64,000 bases of DNA from Natronomicrosphaera sp040876735 (lineage in GTDB: Bacteria > Planctomycetota > Phycisphaerae > Phycisphaerales > Phycisphaeraceae). The notes under the pieces are model-generated. The model was not told the origin of the DNA, did not search any database, and worked only from the letters and a program-made list of their open reading frames with translations. This document shows, piece by piece, positions 26,300 to 34,755 of this stretch (the first letter of the stretch is position 1; the number at the start of each line of letters is the position of its first letter). Location: NCBI GenBank assembly GCA_040876735.1, contig JBBDPC010000005.1, positions 106,955 through 170,954 of the forward strand. Direction: 5' to 3'. The translations under genes were made by a program, and so were the position numbers.

Positions 26300-27337
26300 T
26301 TACACTGCGGGTGCAAGGATGGCCGGCGGTGTCTCGCCATTGAGAGAGACGCGGAACGGGACGGTCTTGGTTGGAAGTGATTTGTCGCGCTGGTTGATTT
26401 TGTGCATCAGCATGCGACTGGCTTCATGGCCGACCTCGTCCTGGGGAACCAGCCATGTGGGCAGGTGAACGCCGCCGAACCGCATGGGGCCATCGGCAAA
26501 GCTGGCGACGGCCAGATCGTCGGGCACGGCCAGCCCCAACAGGCGGGCAACGAAGACGGCCGGCGCCGCGCCGCGCTCACCGTAGGTGATGATCGCCGTG
26601 GGGCGGTCGGGCTGGTTCAACAAGGAACGAACGTGGCTCTCGATCTGAGGCTCGGGCAGCAGCCGATCGGGGCGGATGACGCGGGGTTTGAGGCCGGCGT
26701 CGGCCATGGCCTGCTCGTAACCGGCCTGGCGAGCATGGGTGCTGTAGTGGGCTTCGTCCAGTTCCGTGCTGGTGTGGGCATAGTCGGCGTAGGCGATGCG
26801 TTTGTGCCCCTGCTCAAGCAGCCAGGCGGTCAAGTCGCGGCCGGCGCCGTGGTCATCGGGATGGACGCAGTCATGGGACTCATCAACGTTAAGCCAGATC
26901 ACCGGGAGTTGGTAGTCACGGATCAGTTGGCGCATCTTCGTGGGGATATGGTCCGTGTAGTTGACCAGGAAGCCGTCCACCATCGCCTCCCGCAATGTTT
27001 TGGGGACGACGCCTTCGCGAGCGAGTTTATCGTCAGGCAAGCGGGTGATGATCAGATGCAGGTTCTGTTCTGCCAAGGCGTCATGGATGCCGCAGACCAA
27101 CCCCTCGGTAAGTGTTGATCGGCCGGCGACGGTGGTCAGCAACAGGCCGACGCAGCCGAAGCGGCCCGATCGGATGGCGCGAGCGTGGGCATGAGGGCGA
27201 TAGCCCATTTTCTTGGCGGTGGCGATGACCCGCTCACGCGTATCGACGCCGAGTCGGCCAGTGCCGCGAAGGGCGTTAGACACCGCTACGTGGCTGATAT
27301 TCAATTCCTTGGCGATATCCTGGATCGTGGTAGCCAT
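26300..27337 (-). CDS. LacI-family transcriptional regulator, probable master repressor of the island
   Basis: 345 residues, standard LacI length. The N-terminal helix-turn-helix (TTIQDIAKELNISHVAVSNA, residues 3-22) and hinge helix (PHAHARAIRSG) bind DNA. The rest is the periplasmic-binding-like ligand domain (GRFGCVGLLLTTVAG onward), ending in a segment with LPTWLVPQDEVGHEA. Such proteins usually release DNA when a sugar or oligosaccharide binds. Its own promoter carries a near-perfect copy of the palindrome found before eight other transcription units in the window, which points to autoregulation and to this protein as the regulator. No other DNA-binding regulator is encoded in the island. 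ATG at 27337. The inducer is unknown; galactose-, rhamnose- or uronate-containing oligosaccharides are candidates. Confidence 0.93.
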   Translation of the reverse strand: MATTIQDIAKELNISHVAVSNALRGTGRLGVDTRERVIATAKKMGYRPHAHARAIRSGRFGCVGLLLTTVAGRSTLTEGLVCGIHDALAEQNLHLIITRLPDDKLAREGVVPKTLREAMVDGFLVNYTDHIPTKMRQLIRDYQLPVIWLNVDESHDCVHPDDHGAGRDLTAWLLEQGHKRIAYADYAHTSTELDEAHYSTHARQAGYEQAMADAGLKPRVIRPDRLLPEPQIESHVRSLLNQPDRPTAIITYGERGAAPAVFVARLLGLAVPDDLAVASFADGPMRFGGVHLPTWLVPQDEVGHEASRMLMHKINQRDKSLPTKTVPFRVSLNGETPPAILAPAV

Positions 27338-27389
27338 GGTCCCCCTCGTCCCTGCAGGCAGATGAGCGCCTGCGATCTCTGCGCAGCCA

Positions 27390-27431
27390 AAGATTACACG
27401 TGCAATCTAGCACGTTTTCCGTGATTGTCAA
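27390..27431 (-). promoter_or_regulatory. Autoregulatory promoter/operator of the LacI gene
   Basis: On the minus strand TTGACA (27426-27431), 16 bp, then TAGATT (27404-27409). That hexamer is one arm of the palindrome 27390-27409 (AAGATTA, CACGTG at 27397-27402, CAATCTA), among the most symmetric copies. The LacI start codon is ~60 bp downstream. Confidence 0.85.
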
Positions 27432-27561
27432 CATAACTATACAATTTCAAGGCGGATAAACAAGCATATCGCGCGGGTCAACAGGGTTCGCCCACCAACG
27501 GCGGTTCACGTTGCATCCCGCTTTGGGAGCCCTCTGGAAAGCGGTCGGTGGCGGGAGGGAC

Positions 27562-29499
27562 TCACTCGGCCTGACCGGCGCGGAGCAGCGACCACGTATG
27601 CCACGCCTGCTGGCCGCGTTGATGCTCCTGGCCAGCCAGGTTGGCTTGAACCGTGACGCGCCACCAGGCGCCGGTAAAGTTGACTTCACGGTAACCCGCC
27701 ACGGCCAGTACAGCGTCCTCCACCAGGAAGGCCGGCTCGTCGTCCTGCGAGCCGGTGTGGTTGTAGTTGTGCATGCCCAGAATTTCGGTGCGCCCACCGT
27801 TGAGCGTGGCGGCCTTGATGCTGATGCCTTCGGTCTTCATGCCCAGGACCCAGAGTTGGCCGCCGTCGTTTCGCGTGTTGATGCGCGTGATCTCGGGGCC
27901 GCGTTCGGTGTTCCACTGGCGGATCCACACGTTGGCGCCGGGTTCCATGTAGAGATGGCCGACGCAGTTGTTCATGAACGCAGTGGCGTCGGGGCCGATC
28001 AGCGGCACACCACCGAAACTCTCAAACACCACGGGTCGCTCGGTGGCGTTGACCTTGACGGCGAACGCCTCCCAGGGCGAGAAGACCTGGAGGTGCTCGA
28101 AGACGACGGCCTGCGGGCCCTCGGGCTCGTCATCAACGATGAACGCGTTCATGTTCTGCGGGTAGTCCGGGGCATCGACTGGATCTTCGCCCGGCCCGGA
28201 GAAGAGGCGGACGAAGCCGAAGCCCATGATGCGCTCCACCGAGCCGTGCACACGGACATCCTTGCGCATGTGGTACCAGTTCGGCTCACCGTTCTTGCCG
28301 AGCAGGTAGACCGTACTGGCGCCGCGTCGGGCAGCTTCGTCGATGGCGGCCTGGATCGCTTCCGAGTCATCGGCATTGTTACCGGCATCAGCGCCAAAGT
28401 CGTTGGCGCAGACCCACTGATCCACATCGGTGGGCCAGTCGACATCCGGGGCGTGTTCGGGGCTGAGTTGCAGGCCGGCTTCAGGAGCGTCGCCGAGCGT
28501 TTCCACGCCATGCGAACTGTACTCATCGATGTCCGCCGCGGCGAGATCGCCGGCGGGGCTGTCGGACGCGATGGCCTGGCTGTAGCCGGCGGTGTGGACG
28601 CGGGCGGCATAAAGGTGACCGTCCTCGAGACGGATCGCGGGGCCGTCCGTCTGCTGCGAGGTTTCAAAACGGCAGTCCACCAGCGTGAGGACGCCGCCCT
28701 GGCTGTCGACGGCCTGGGGGGCGTCGATGATGTGCAAGCCTTCAATAGCCAGCACCTGCCCCCGGTGGCGCAAACCAATATCACTGGCGTTGCGGACGAT
28801 GATGCGGGAGAGCGTCTGGCTGTTGATGGTGGCAGCGGTGCTGATGCCGATGGCAAAGCCGTCCACCTCAAGACGTTGAACAAGCAGTGGCCCGTTCTGG
28901 TCATTGTTCCCCAGGTCGAGCCCCACGGCGCCGTTGCCGCGGATCAGGACGTCCTTCAGGATGCCGGTATTGTTGGAATAGAACTTGATGCCCACGGCCC
29001 CGGGATTGTCGCCGGTGTCGATCGTGAGATTGGCGACCGTGCGATCAAAGAAGTCGGCGTTCATGCCGGCACCATCAGGCCGGGAGACGCCGCGGATCGC
29101 TTCGAGCGGCTGATCGGGGTCGTCAAAGCCTTCGGCGTTATCGTCGAGTTTGATGATCGTGCCGTCGCGGCTCTGGCCGTAGATCCAGGGCCCCACCATG
29201 GAGCCTTCGACGTCGCCGGCTTCGAGGTCGGTTCCCGGGCGTTTGAAGATCAGCCGATCGGTGATGCGATACGTGCCGTCGGGCAGATAGAGGAAGCGTG
29301 TGAACTCGCCGGCGACAGTGGCCTCGATGGCGGCCTGGAGGGCAGCGGTGTCGTCAGTGACGCCATCTCCCCGGGCGCCGAACGCCCGGGCGTCGATCAC
29401 CGCCCGTTCGTCCTGGGGGAAGACAATCTCGCCGGCGTGGGCGGTGGCTGTCATGATAAAAATTGCGGTGAACGGGATCGCGAGCAGCAGATTTTTCAC
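27562..29499 (-). CDS. Secreted pectate-lyase-superfamily protein with two tandem beta-helix modules
   Basis: 645 residues, GTG start at 29499 seven bases after AGGAG. Signal peptide ~1-22 (end ATAHA). The first module opens with the Pectate_lyase_3 signature AFGARGDGVTDDTAALQAAI (~39-58) and continues with rungs such as VANLTIDTGDNPGAVGIKFY. A second, similar opening (DFGADAGNNADDSEAIQAAI, ~368-387) starts a second helix. This fold includes pectate lyases, GH28 polygalacturonases and rhamnogalacturonases; the catalytic Asp pattern of GH28 is not obvious, so the activity is undefined. It shares its layout with the divergently transcribed neighbour at 29824. It has its own palindrome promoter ~120 bp upstream. 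Exported, probably acting on polymer outside the cell. Confidence 0.85.
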   Translation of the reverse strand: MKNLLLAIPFTAIFIMTATAHAGEIVFPQDERAVIDARAFGARGDGVTDDTAALQAAIEATVAGEFTRFLYLPDGTYRITDRLIFKRPGTDLEAGDVEGSMVGPWIYGQSRDGTIIKLDDNAEGFDDPDQPLEAIRGVSRPDGAGMNADFFDRTVANLTIDTGDNPGAVGIKFYSNNTGILKDVLIRGNGAVGLDLGNNDQNGPLLVQRLEVDGFAIGISTAATINSQTLSRIIVRNASDIGLRHRGQVLAIEGLHIIDAPQAVDSQGGVLTLVDCRFETSQQTDGPAIRLEDGHLYAARVHTAGYSQAIASDSPAGDLAAADIDEYSSHGVETLGDAPEAGLQLSPEHAPDVDWPTDVDQWVCANDFGADAGNNADDSEAIQAAIDEAARRGASTVYLLGKNGEPNWYHMRKDVRVHGSVERIMGFGFVRLFSGPGEDPVDAPDYPQNMNAFIVDDEPEGPQAVVFEHLQVFSPWEAFAVKVNATERPVVFESFGGVPLIGPDATAFMNNCVGHLYMEPGANVWIRQWNTERGPEITRINTRNDGGQLWVLGMKTEGISIKAATLNGGRTEILGMHNYNHTGSQDDEPAFLVEDAVLAVAGYREVNFTGAWWRVTVQANLAGQEHQRGQQAWHTWSLLRAGQAE

Positions 29500-29610
29500 G
29501 TTGCGTCTCCTGACGTGGGAATGCTAACGGGAGTGGCGTTCCGCCAGCCAAACTCGACTGAGGCGTATCGCTGGTGGACAAGCCGCGTCCATGACGGTTC
29601 AAGGCGGTCG

Positions 29611-29653
29611 GTGATTTCACGTGCAACCTACCAGTCTTCGCCAGTTCCGTCAA
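29611..29653 (-). promoter_or_regulatory. Promoter/operator of the 645-residue beta-helix gene
   Basis: On the minus strand TTGACG (29648-29653), 17 bp, then TAGGTT (29625-29630), the right arm of the palindrome 29611-29630 (GTGATTT, CACGTG 29618-29623, CAACCTA). Confidence 0.8.
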
Positions 29654-29710
29654 GATCCTGACGAACAGACATCGTCTCACGCGCTGCGCGCGAGGCGGAG
29701 CGGACGCAAC

Positions 29711-29752
29711 TTGACACGAGCATGGGTTTTGGTAGGTTTCACGTGTAATCGC
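29711..29752 (+). promoter_or_regulatory. Promoter/operator of the LamG/beta-helix operon
   Basis: TTGACA at 29711-29716, 16 bp, then TAGGTT (29733-29738), the left arm of the palindrome 29733-29752 (core CACGTG 29740-29745, right arm TAATCGC). The first start codon follows ~80 bp downstream. The divergent operator lies 110 bp away, so each direction has its own site. Confidence 0.8.
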
Positions 29753-29823
29753 AGTTCAGATTGTGGGCTCCCTGTTCCATTGTCGTCCCGGGCTATCAAC
29801 CGACCCTTCGGAGGCGTATCAAG

Positions 29824-32475
29824 ATGAATCCGCACTTACTTCATCTGGCACTGCTGGTCTTGTTCACAACAATGATCTGCTTGCCGGTGTCGGGCGTCGA
29901 TGAAGCTAGAGCCCAGCCATCGGGACACTTCCACTTCGCTGGCGAACCTGGGCAACCCCCGGCCGCGGCCGCGCTGGATGCAGCAGGTGAACTGGGGCTC
30001 CAAGGCCAGCTTCAAGGCCCTGCCGACGCGATCCGCGTCAGCGATCAGACGCCCCACCCCTACGTCTACAACCCCGGCACTGGTCAATCAGAGGCTCGAC
30101 AGACATCGCTTGAGCTGCGACCCAGTGGCAATGCGGCCCGACACATCACCGCGCCTGTCGACGTCGCACCGGACGGCAGCTTCACACTGGAAGCAATCGT
30201 CCGCAACGGGGAGAACCTGCCCGAGCCGGGCGGCGCGAGCATGGAGATCGTGACCTGGCGCAGCGCCGACGGTCAGCAGTCTGTGAGTCTTCAGGTGTAT
30301 TCGTCCGACGGCTACAACTGGTGGGCCGGAGCCGTGGAGCACGGCGGACAGACGCATCGGCTGAGCCAGGCTCTTTACAACGGCTGGACGCATGTGCGCA
30401 GTCCACAGTGGCGACACCTGGCGGTGGTCTACGATGCTCCGACGCAAACCGTCACCAGTTACCTCGACTACACGCCGCTGGACAGTGTGAAACTTGAAGG
30501 CCCGCTGGAACTGGCCGACGGCGCGTTGCACATCGGCGATGGGCCGGAAAACACCAGTGATCGCCGCTTCGTCGGTCACGTTGGCGATGTTCGCCTTACC
30601 GCCGCGGGGCTGGCGCCGTGGGAACTGCTGCGGGCGACGCCGCACGATCTGGAACATGCCAACTTTCAGCCGCAGCCGGGCCTGTTGCCTGAAGGCAGCG
30701 GGTATGTCGACCTGCGTCTGCGCTATGGCGCGGTGGGTGATGGTGTCCACGATGACACGCACGCCTTCAAGCGAGCTTTCGCCGAACTCCAGGACCGTGT
30801 GCCGATCGAGTACCACACGCTCTACATCCCCGAGGGCACGTATGTGATCAGCGAGCCGGTTTCGTGGACCCGCTTTCTGATCGTGCAGGGCGCTGGCCCG
30901 GACAAGACCGTGCTGCGTCTGAAGGACAACGCCGCGGGGTTTGACAACCCGGCCCAAGCGAATGCCCTGCTTTACGTCGGCTGGGACAGCTACCGGGAGC
31001 GGGCGAATGGGCAAGGCAGTGCCGGCAACGCGATCGGGAGTTACCTGTTCGGACTGACCCTCGACACCGGCCGCGGCAATCCCGGGGCGGTGGGCCTGGC
31101 GTTTCATTCCAACAACCACGGCGCCATCGAGCGCGTCGCCATCCGCTCGGAGGATGGCCAAGGCCACCGCGGGCTGGACTTCTCCATGAACTGGCCTGGC
31201 CCGACACTCATCAAACACGTGAGCGTGGACGGCTTCGACACCGGCATCTACAGCCGGGCGGGCGAATACTCCCTGGTCTTCGAGCACGTCGAACTGCGTG
31301 ATCAGCGGCGTCTGGCCATTCACAACGAAGGCAATATCCTCTCGATCCGCAAGCTCACCAGCGTCAACAATGTGCCGGCGATCCGCACAGGCGGATGGGG
31401 GATGGTGACGCTGATCGATTCGGAACTGCGAGCCCCGGCCAACACGGACTTGACCGCCATCGAGAACAGCGAGCGCGGCGCGCTGTACGTGCGCAACGTC
31501 GACACGCCCGGCTACCGGCGAGCCATTCGCAGCGACCGTGAAACGGTGCGCGGCGGTCATGTGCCCGCCTTCCTCCCCGGCCGACCCCAGGGGTTGTTCG
31601 ACGCCCCACCGGTCACCTTGGACCTGCCGATCGAGGAGACGCCCGAGATCCCGCTCGGCGACGACTCGATCCAGTGGGTCAGCGTGCTGGAATTTGCGGA
31701 TCACGTCGAAGGCAACTGGTGGGACGGTGACTGGGCCCCGGCGATCCAGGCCGCCTTTGACTCCGGGGCCGAGGCTATTTTCTTTCCTGCCAACCAAGGT
31801 GAAGGCTACGGTGTACGCAGCACGGTCGAGGTTCCCGCCAGCGTGCATTACCTGCTGGGGATGCAGACCGGCATCGGGCGACATGGCGAGTTCAGCGGTC
31901 CCACCGTCCGCATCGCCCGTGATAACGAACACCCGCTCATCCTCGAGCGATTCACAGTCGCCGGTGAACTGGAGCACAGCAGCCCGCGCACGGTCGTGTT
32001 CCGGCATGGCGGGCCGAAGATCTACCAGGCGCGTCCCGGCGCGGGCCATGTCTTCTTCGAGGACAGCGAGTCCTACACCCGGTTTGCCGACGGCCAGAAA
32101 GCCTGGGCCCGTCAACTCAACCCGGAAAGTCATGATGTCTCGGAATTGATCAACGATGGCGGCGACGTCTGGGTGCTCGGCCTCAAGACGGAATACGCCA
32201 GCACCATGGTGGTCAATCGCAATGGCGGGCGTCTGGAAGTGCTAGGCGGTTTCCTCTATCCCGTGACCGAGGTGCCGCCGGACATGCCCATGGTGCTGAC
32301 AGAGGATGCACGCACGGCGATGATCTTCTCCACCACTGCGTACAACCATGATTTCCGCATCTACTTCCGTGACATTCAGCATGGCGAAACGCGGGAATTG
32401 CTCAACGAAGCAATTGATTCCAAGGGCGCGCGACGCCACGTACACCTCTACACCACCGAACCGCCCCCGCGGTAG
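29824..32475 (+). CDS. Secreted LamG plus pectate-lyase-superfamily beta-helix protein
   Basis: 883 residues. The start is the ATG at 29824, nine bases after GGAGG. A signal peptide (~1-30, end DEARA) is followed by a LamG/concanavalin-like sandwich (~100-280; FTLEAIVRNGE and WRHLAVVYDAP are typical). The first beta-helix module opens with LRYGAVGDGVHDDTHAFKRA (~304-323). A second, weaker opening (WAPAIQAAFDSGAEAIFFP, ~640) marks a degenerate second module. The fold fits pectate lyases and rhamnogalacturonases; the enzyme activity is not assignable from visible residues. It appears to be a larger cousin of the divergent 645-residue protein. The LamG domain probably binds glycan. Followed after 72 bp by another beta-helix gene on the same strand. 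Confidence 0.85.
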   Translation: MNPHLLHLALLVLFTTMICLPVSGVDEARAQPSGHFHFAGEPGQPPAAAALDAAGELGLQGQLQGPADAIRVSDQTPHPYVYNPGTGQSEARQTSLELRPSGNAARHITAPVDVAPDGSFTLEAIVRNGENLPEPGGASMEIVTWRSADGQQSVSLQVYSSDGYNWWAGAVEHGGQTHRLSQALYNGWTHVRSPQWRHLAVVYDAPTQTVTSYLDYTPLDSVKLEGPLELADGALHIGDGPENTSDRRFVGHVGDVRLTAAGLAPWELLRATPHDLEHANFQPQPGLLPEGSGYVDLRLRYGAVGDGVHDDTHAFKRAFAELQDRVPIEYHTLYIPEGTYVISEPVSWTRFLIVQGAGPDKTVLRLKDNAAGFDNPAQANALLYVGWDSYRERANGQGSAGNAIGSYLFGLTLDTGRGNPGAVGLAFHSNNHGAIERVAIRSEDGQGHRGLDFSMNWPGPTLIKHVSVDGFDTGIYSRAGEYSLVFEHVELRDQRRLAIHNEGNILSIRKLTSVNNVPAIRTGGWGMVTLIDSELRAPANTDLTAIENSERGALYVRNVDTPGYRRAIRSDRETVRGGHVPAFLPGRPQGLFDAPPVTLDLPIEETPEIPLGDDSIQWVSVLEFADHVEGNWWDGDWAPAIQAAFDSGAEAIFFPANQGEGYGVRSTVEVPASVHYLLGMQTGIGRHGEFSGPTVRIARDNEHPLILERFTVAGELEHSSPRTVVFRHGGPKIYQARPGAGHVFFEDSESYTRFADGQKAWARQLNPESHDVSELINDGGDVWVLGLKTEYASTMVVNRNGGRLEVLGGFLYPVTEVPPDMPMVLTEDARTAMIFSTTAYNHDFRIYFRDIQHGETRELLNEAIDSKGARRHVHLYTTEPPPR

Positions 32476-32547
32476 GCCGCCGCATGAGGCGCTTCTCGCC
32501 GCCTGAGATGCTGCGCCCGCAATTGAAACAGAAAGGTGCTGTTGTTC

Positions 32548-34719
32548 ATGACTCACTCCCACGCCGATCTCTACATTGCCCCTGACGGCAATGATCGCTG
32601 GACCGGCCGGCTGGCGGAGCCGGCGACTGACGGCGGTGACGGGCCGCTGGCCACCATCACACGAGCCCAACAACTGATCCGCGCGGCGCGAGGCATCGGC
32701 CTGGCCTCCGCGCCGGTCACCGTCATGCTCCGCGGAGGCCGGTACTTCCTCTCACGTCCGCTGCGCTTTACCCACAGCGACGCGAGCAATGTCACCTATA
32801 CCGCCTACCCGGGCGAAACGCCCATCCTCGACGGCGGCACCGTCATCGACGGCTGGCAGGAGCAACAACACAATGGCCGCAGCATCTGGAGCGCCGACGT
32901 GCGCCACCTGCTGGACCGCTCGGGTGTGTTCCGCCAGTTCTTCGTCAATGGGAAACGTCGTCTGCGCGCCCGGCTCCCCAAGCAAGGCTTTTTCCGCGTC
33001 GCCGACGACGTGAGCATCGGACAGACGCATCCCACCCGCTTGCGTGACCGTTTTATCTGCGAGCCGGGTGATGTGCAGAACTGGCCGTCGCTGGATCAGG
33101 CCGAGGTGGCCGTGCTGCACTTTTTCAAGAACTATCGCATTCCCATTACCGGCTTCGACGCCGCAACACGCACGCTGCGCCTGCGTCATGACGTTCCCGG
33201 CCGGCTGATCGCGCCCAGTCTCGGCTGGCATGCTTCCTACTACATCGACAACCTGCGTGAAGCCCTGACCGAGCCTGGGGAATGGTATCTCGACCAGGCC
33301 CAGGGGCAACTGTACTACATGCCGATGCCCGACGAGCGGCCAGACGAAGTCGACGCGGTAGTGACATGCCGCAACGAATTGCTGCGCATCGTCGGCGACG
33401 CTGATGCAAACCGGCCGGTCACCTTCCTCACCTTGCAGGGTCTGACGCTGCAGCACGGCAACTGGGAACCGGTGGCGAACAGCGCCCAGTCCGAGCCTTA
33501 CGTGCCCGGCACGGTGTTCCTTGAAGCGGCGCATCACTGCCGAATTGAAAACTGCACCTTCCAGCACCTGGGCATGTATGCCATTGAGTTGGGTCACGCC
33601 TGCATGGGCAACCGGCTGGTGGGCAACACCATCCACGACATCGGGGGCGGTGGTATCCGTGTCAGCGGCATTAATCTTCCCGCCTCCGGCCAGCCTCGCA
33701 AAGCCGACGTCGGTTCATCTGAGGTCACACCCGACGCCGATCTCCATGCCCGGCTCACCGGCAACAATCAGATCACTGACAACCACATCCATAGCCTCGG
33801 CCACGTATTCATGGCCGCCAGTGGCATCCTGATCCAGTTCAGCTTCGGCAACCGTGTTCTCCACAACCATATTCACGACCTCTACTACACCGCCATCAGT
33901 GTCGGATGGACCTGGGGCTACGCGCCCAGCGTCTGCCGCGACAACCGCATCGAGTTCAACCACTGCCACGACATCGGCCAAGGTGTGCTCTCCGACATGG
34001 CGGGCATCTACACGCTCGGTGTTCAACCCGGCACGACCATCCGCAACAATCTCATTCACCACGTCACCAAGTCCGCCTATGGCGGCTTCGGCATCAATCT
34101 CGACGAAGGCTCCAGTCACATCGTCATCGAAAACAACCTCGTCCACGACACCTCCAGCCAGTCGTTGCACCAGCATTTCGGCGCCGAAAACATCATTCGC
34201 AACAACATCTTCGCCTTCGGCGAGGAGGGGCTCATCGGCCTCAGCCGCGGGCCCGCCATGGTCTGTCCGCAAAAGGGCTCGTTTAACGACGGCGCCATCG
34301 CCTACGGCTTCACGTTCATGCACAACATCCTCATCACCGATCGGCAACCGCTGTTTATCGGCCGGCTGGGCGACCGCTCGGGCGATCTCGGCGCCCACGC
34401 ATTTCTGAGCGACCTCAACCTCTACTTCAACATCACCGATGGTGACTTGTTCTTTGGCGATGGGCTTCATGGCAAGGCCGGCCGGGAACACCTGCTCACC
34501 GACTACAGCTTCGACCAGTGGCAGCAACTGGGGTACGATCGCCATGGGTTGGTCGACGACCCTCGCTGCCGCAACATCTCCGAGCGTGACTTCACGCTTG
34601 ACCCGCAATCGCCTGCAGTGGCCTTGGGCTTCCGCCCGCTGGATCTGGACCGCGTCGGTCCTCGCCCGGCCGATCAGCGCAACGATGCATTCCCCCTGCC
34701 TCATCTTCCAACGTTTTGA
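32548..34719 (+). CDS. Right-handed beta-helix protein, GH141/GH120-like
   Basis: 723 residues, no signal peptide. The start is the ATG at 32548; a GTG at 32536 is also in frame, and AAAGG lies 11 bases before the ATG. The opening (LYIAPDGNDRWTGRLAEP) and the next block (GGRYFLSRPLRFTHSD, then TYTAYPGETPILDGG and FRQFFVNGKRRLRAR) resemble the large beta-helix glycosidases of families GH141 and GH120. Rungs follow (RIENCTFQHLGMYAIELG, VIENNLVHDTSSQSLHQHF). GH141 members include enzymes for alpha-fucosides and xylan, so an exo-acting glycosidase on imported or periplasmic oligomers is plausible. The family name is my best recollection of the pattern, not a search result. Second gene of the operon started at 29711. 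Confidence 0.8.
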   Translation: MTHSHADLYIAPDGNDRWTGRLAEPATDGGDGPLATITRAQQLIRAARGIGLASAPVTVMLRGGRYFLSRPLRFTHSDASNVTYTAYPGETPILDGGTVIDGWQEQQHNGRSIWSADVRHLLDRSGVFRQFFVNGKRRLRARLPKQGFFRVADDVSIGQTHPTRLRDRFICEPGDVQNWPSLDQAEVAVLHFFKNYRIPITGFDAATRTLRLRHDVPGRLIAPSLGWHASYYIDNLREALTEPGEWYLDQAQGQLYYMPMPDERPDEVDAVVTCRNELLRIVGDADANRPVTFLTLQGLTLQHGNWEPVANSAQSEPYVPGTVFLEAAHHCRIENCTFQHLGMYAIELGHACMGNRLVGNTIHDIGGGGIRVSGINLPASGQPRKADVGSSEVTPDADLHARLTGNNQITDNHIHSLGHVFMAASGILIQFSFGNRVLHNHIHDLYYTAISVGWTWGYAPSVCRDNRIEFNHCHDIGQGVLSDMAGIYTLGVQPGTTIRNNLIHHVTKSAYGGFGINLDEGSSHIVIENNLVHDTSSQSLHQHFGAENIIRNNIFAFGEEGLIGLSRGPAMVCPQKGSFNDGAIAYGFTFMHNILITDRQPLFIGRLGDRSGDLGAHAFLSDLNLYFNITDGDLFFGDGLHGKAGREHLLTDYSFDQWQQLGYDRHGLVDDPRCRNISERDFTLDPQSPAVALGFRPLDLDRVGPRPADQRNDAFPLPHLPTF

Positions 34720-34755
34720 CCGCCATCCTGTCAGGGCATGGCAAGGACTGCCCGC

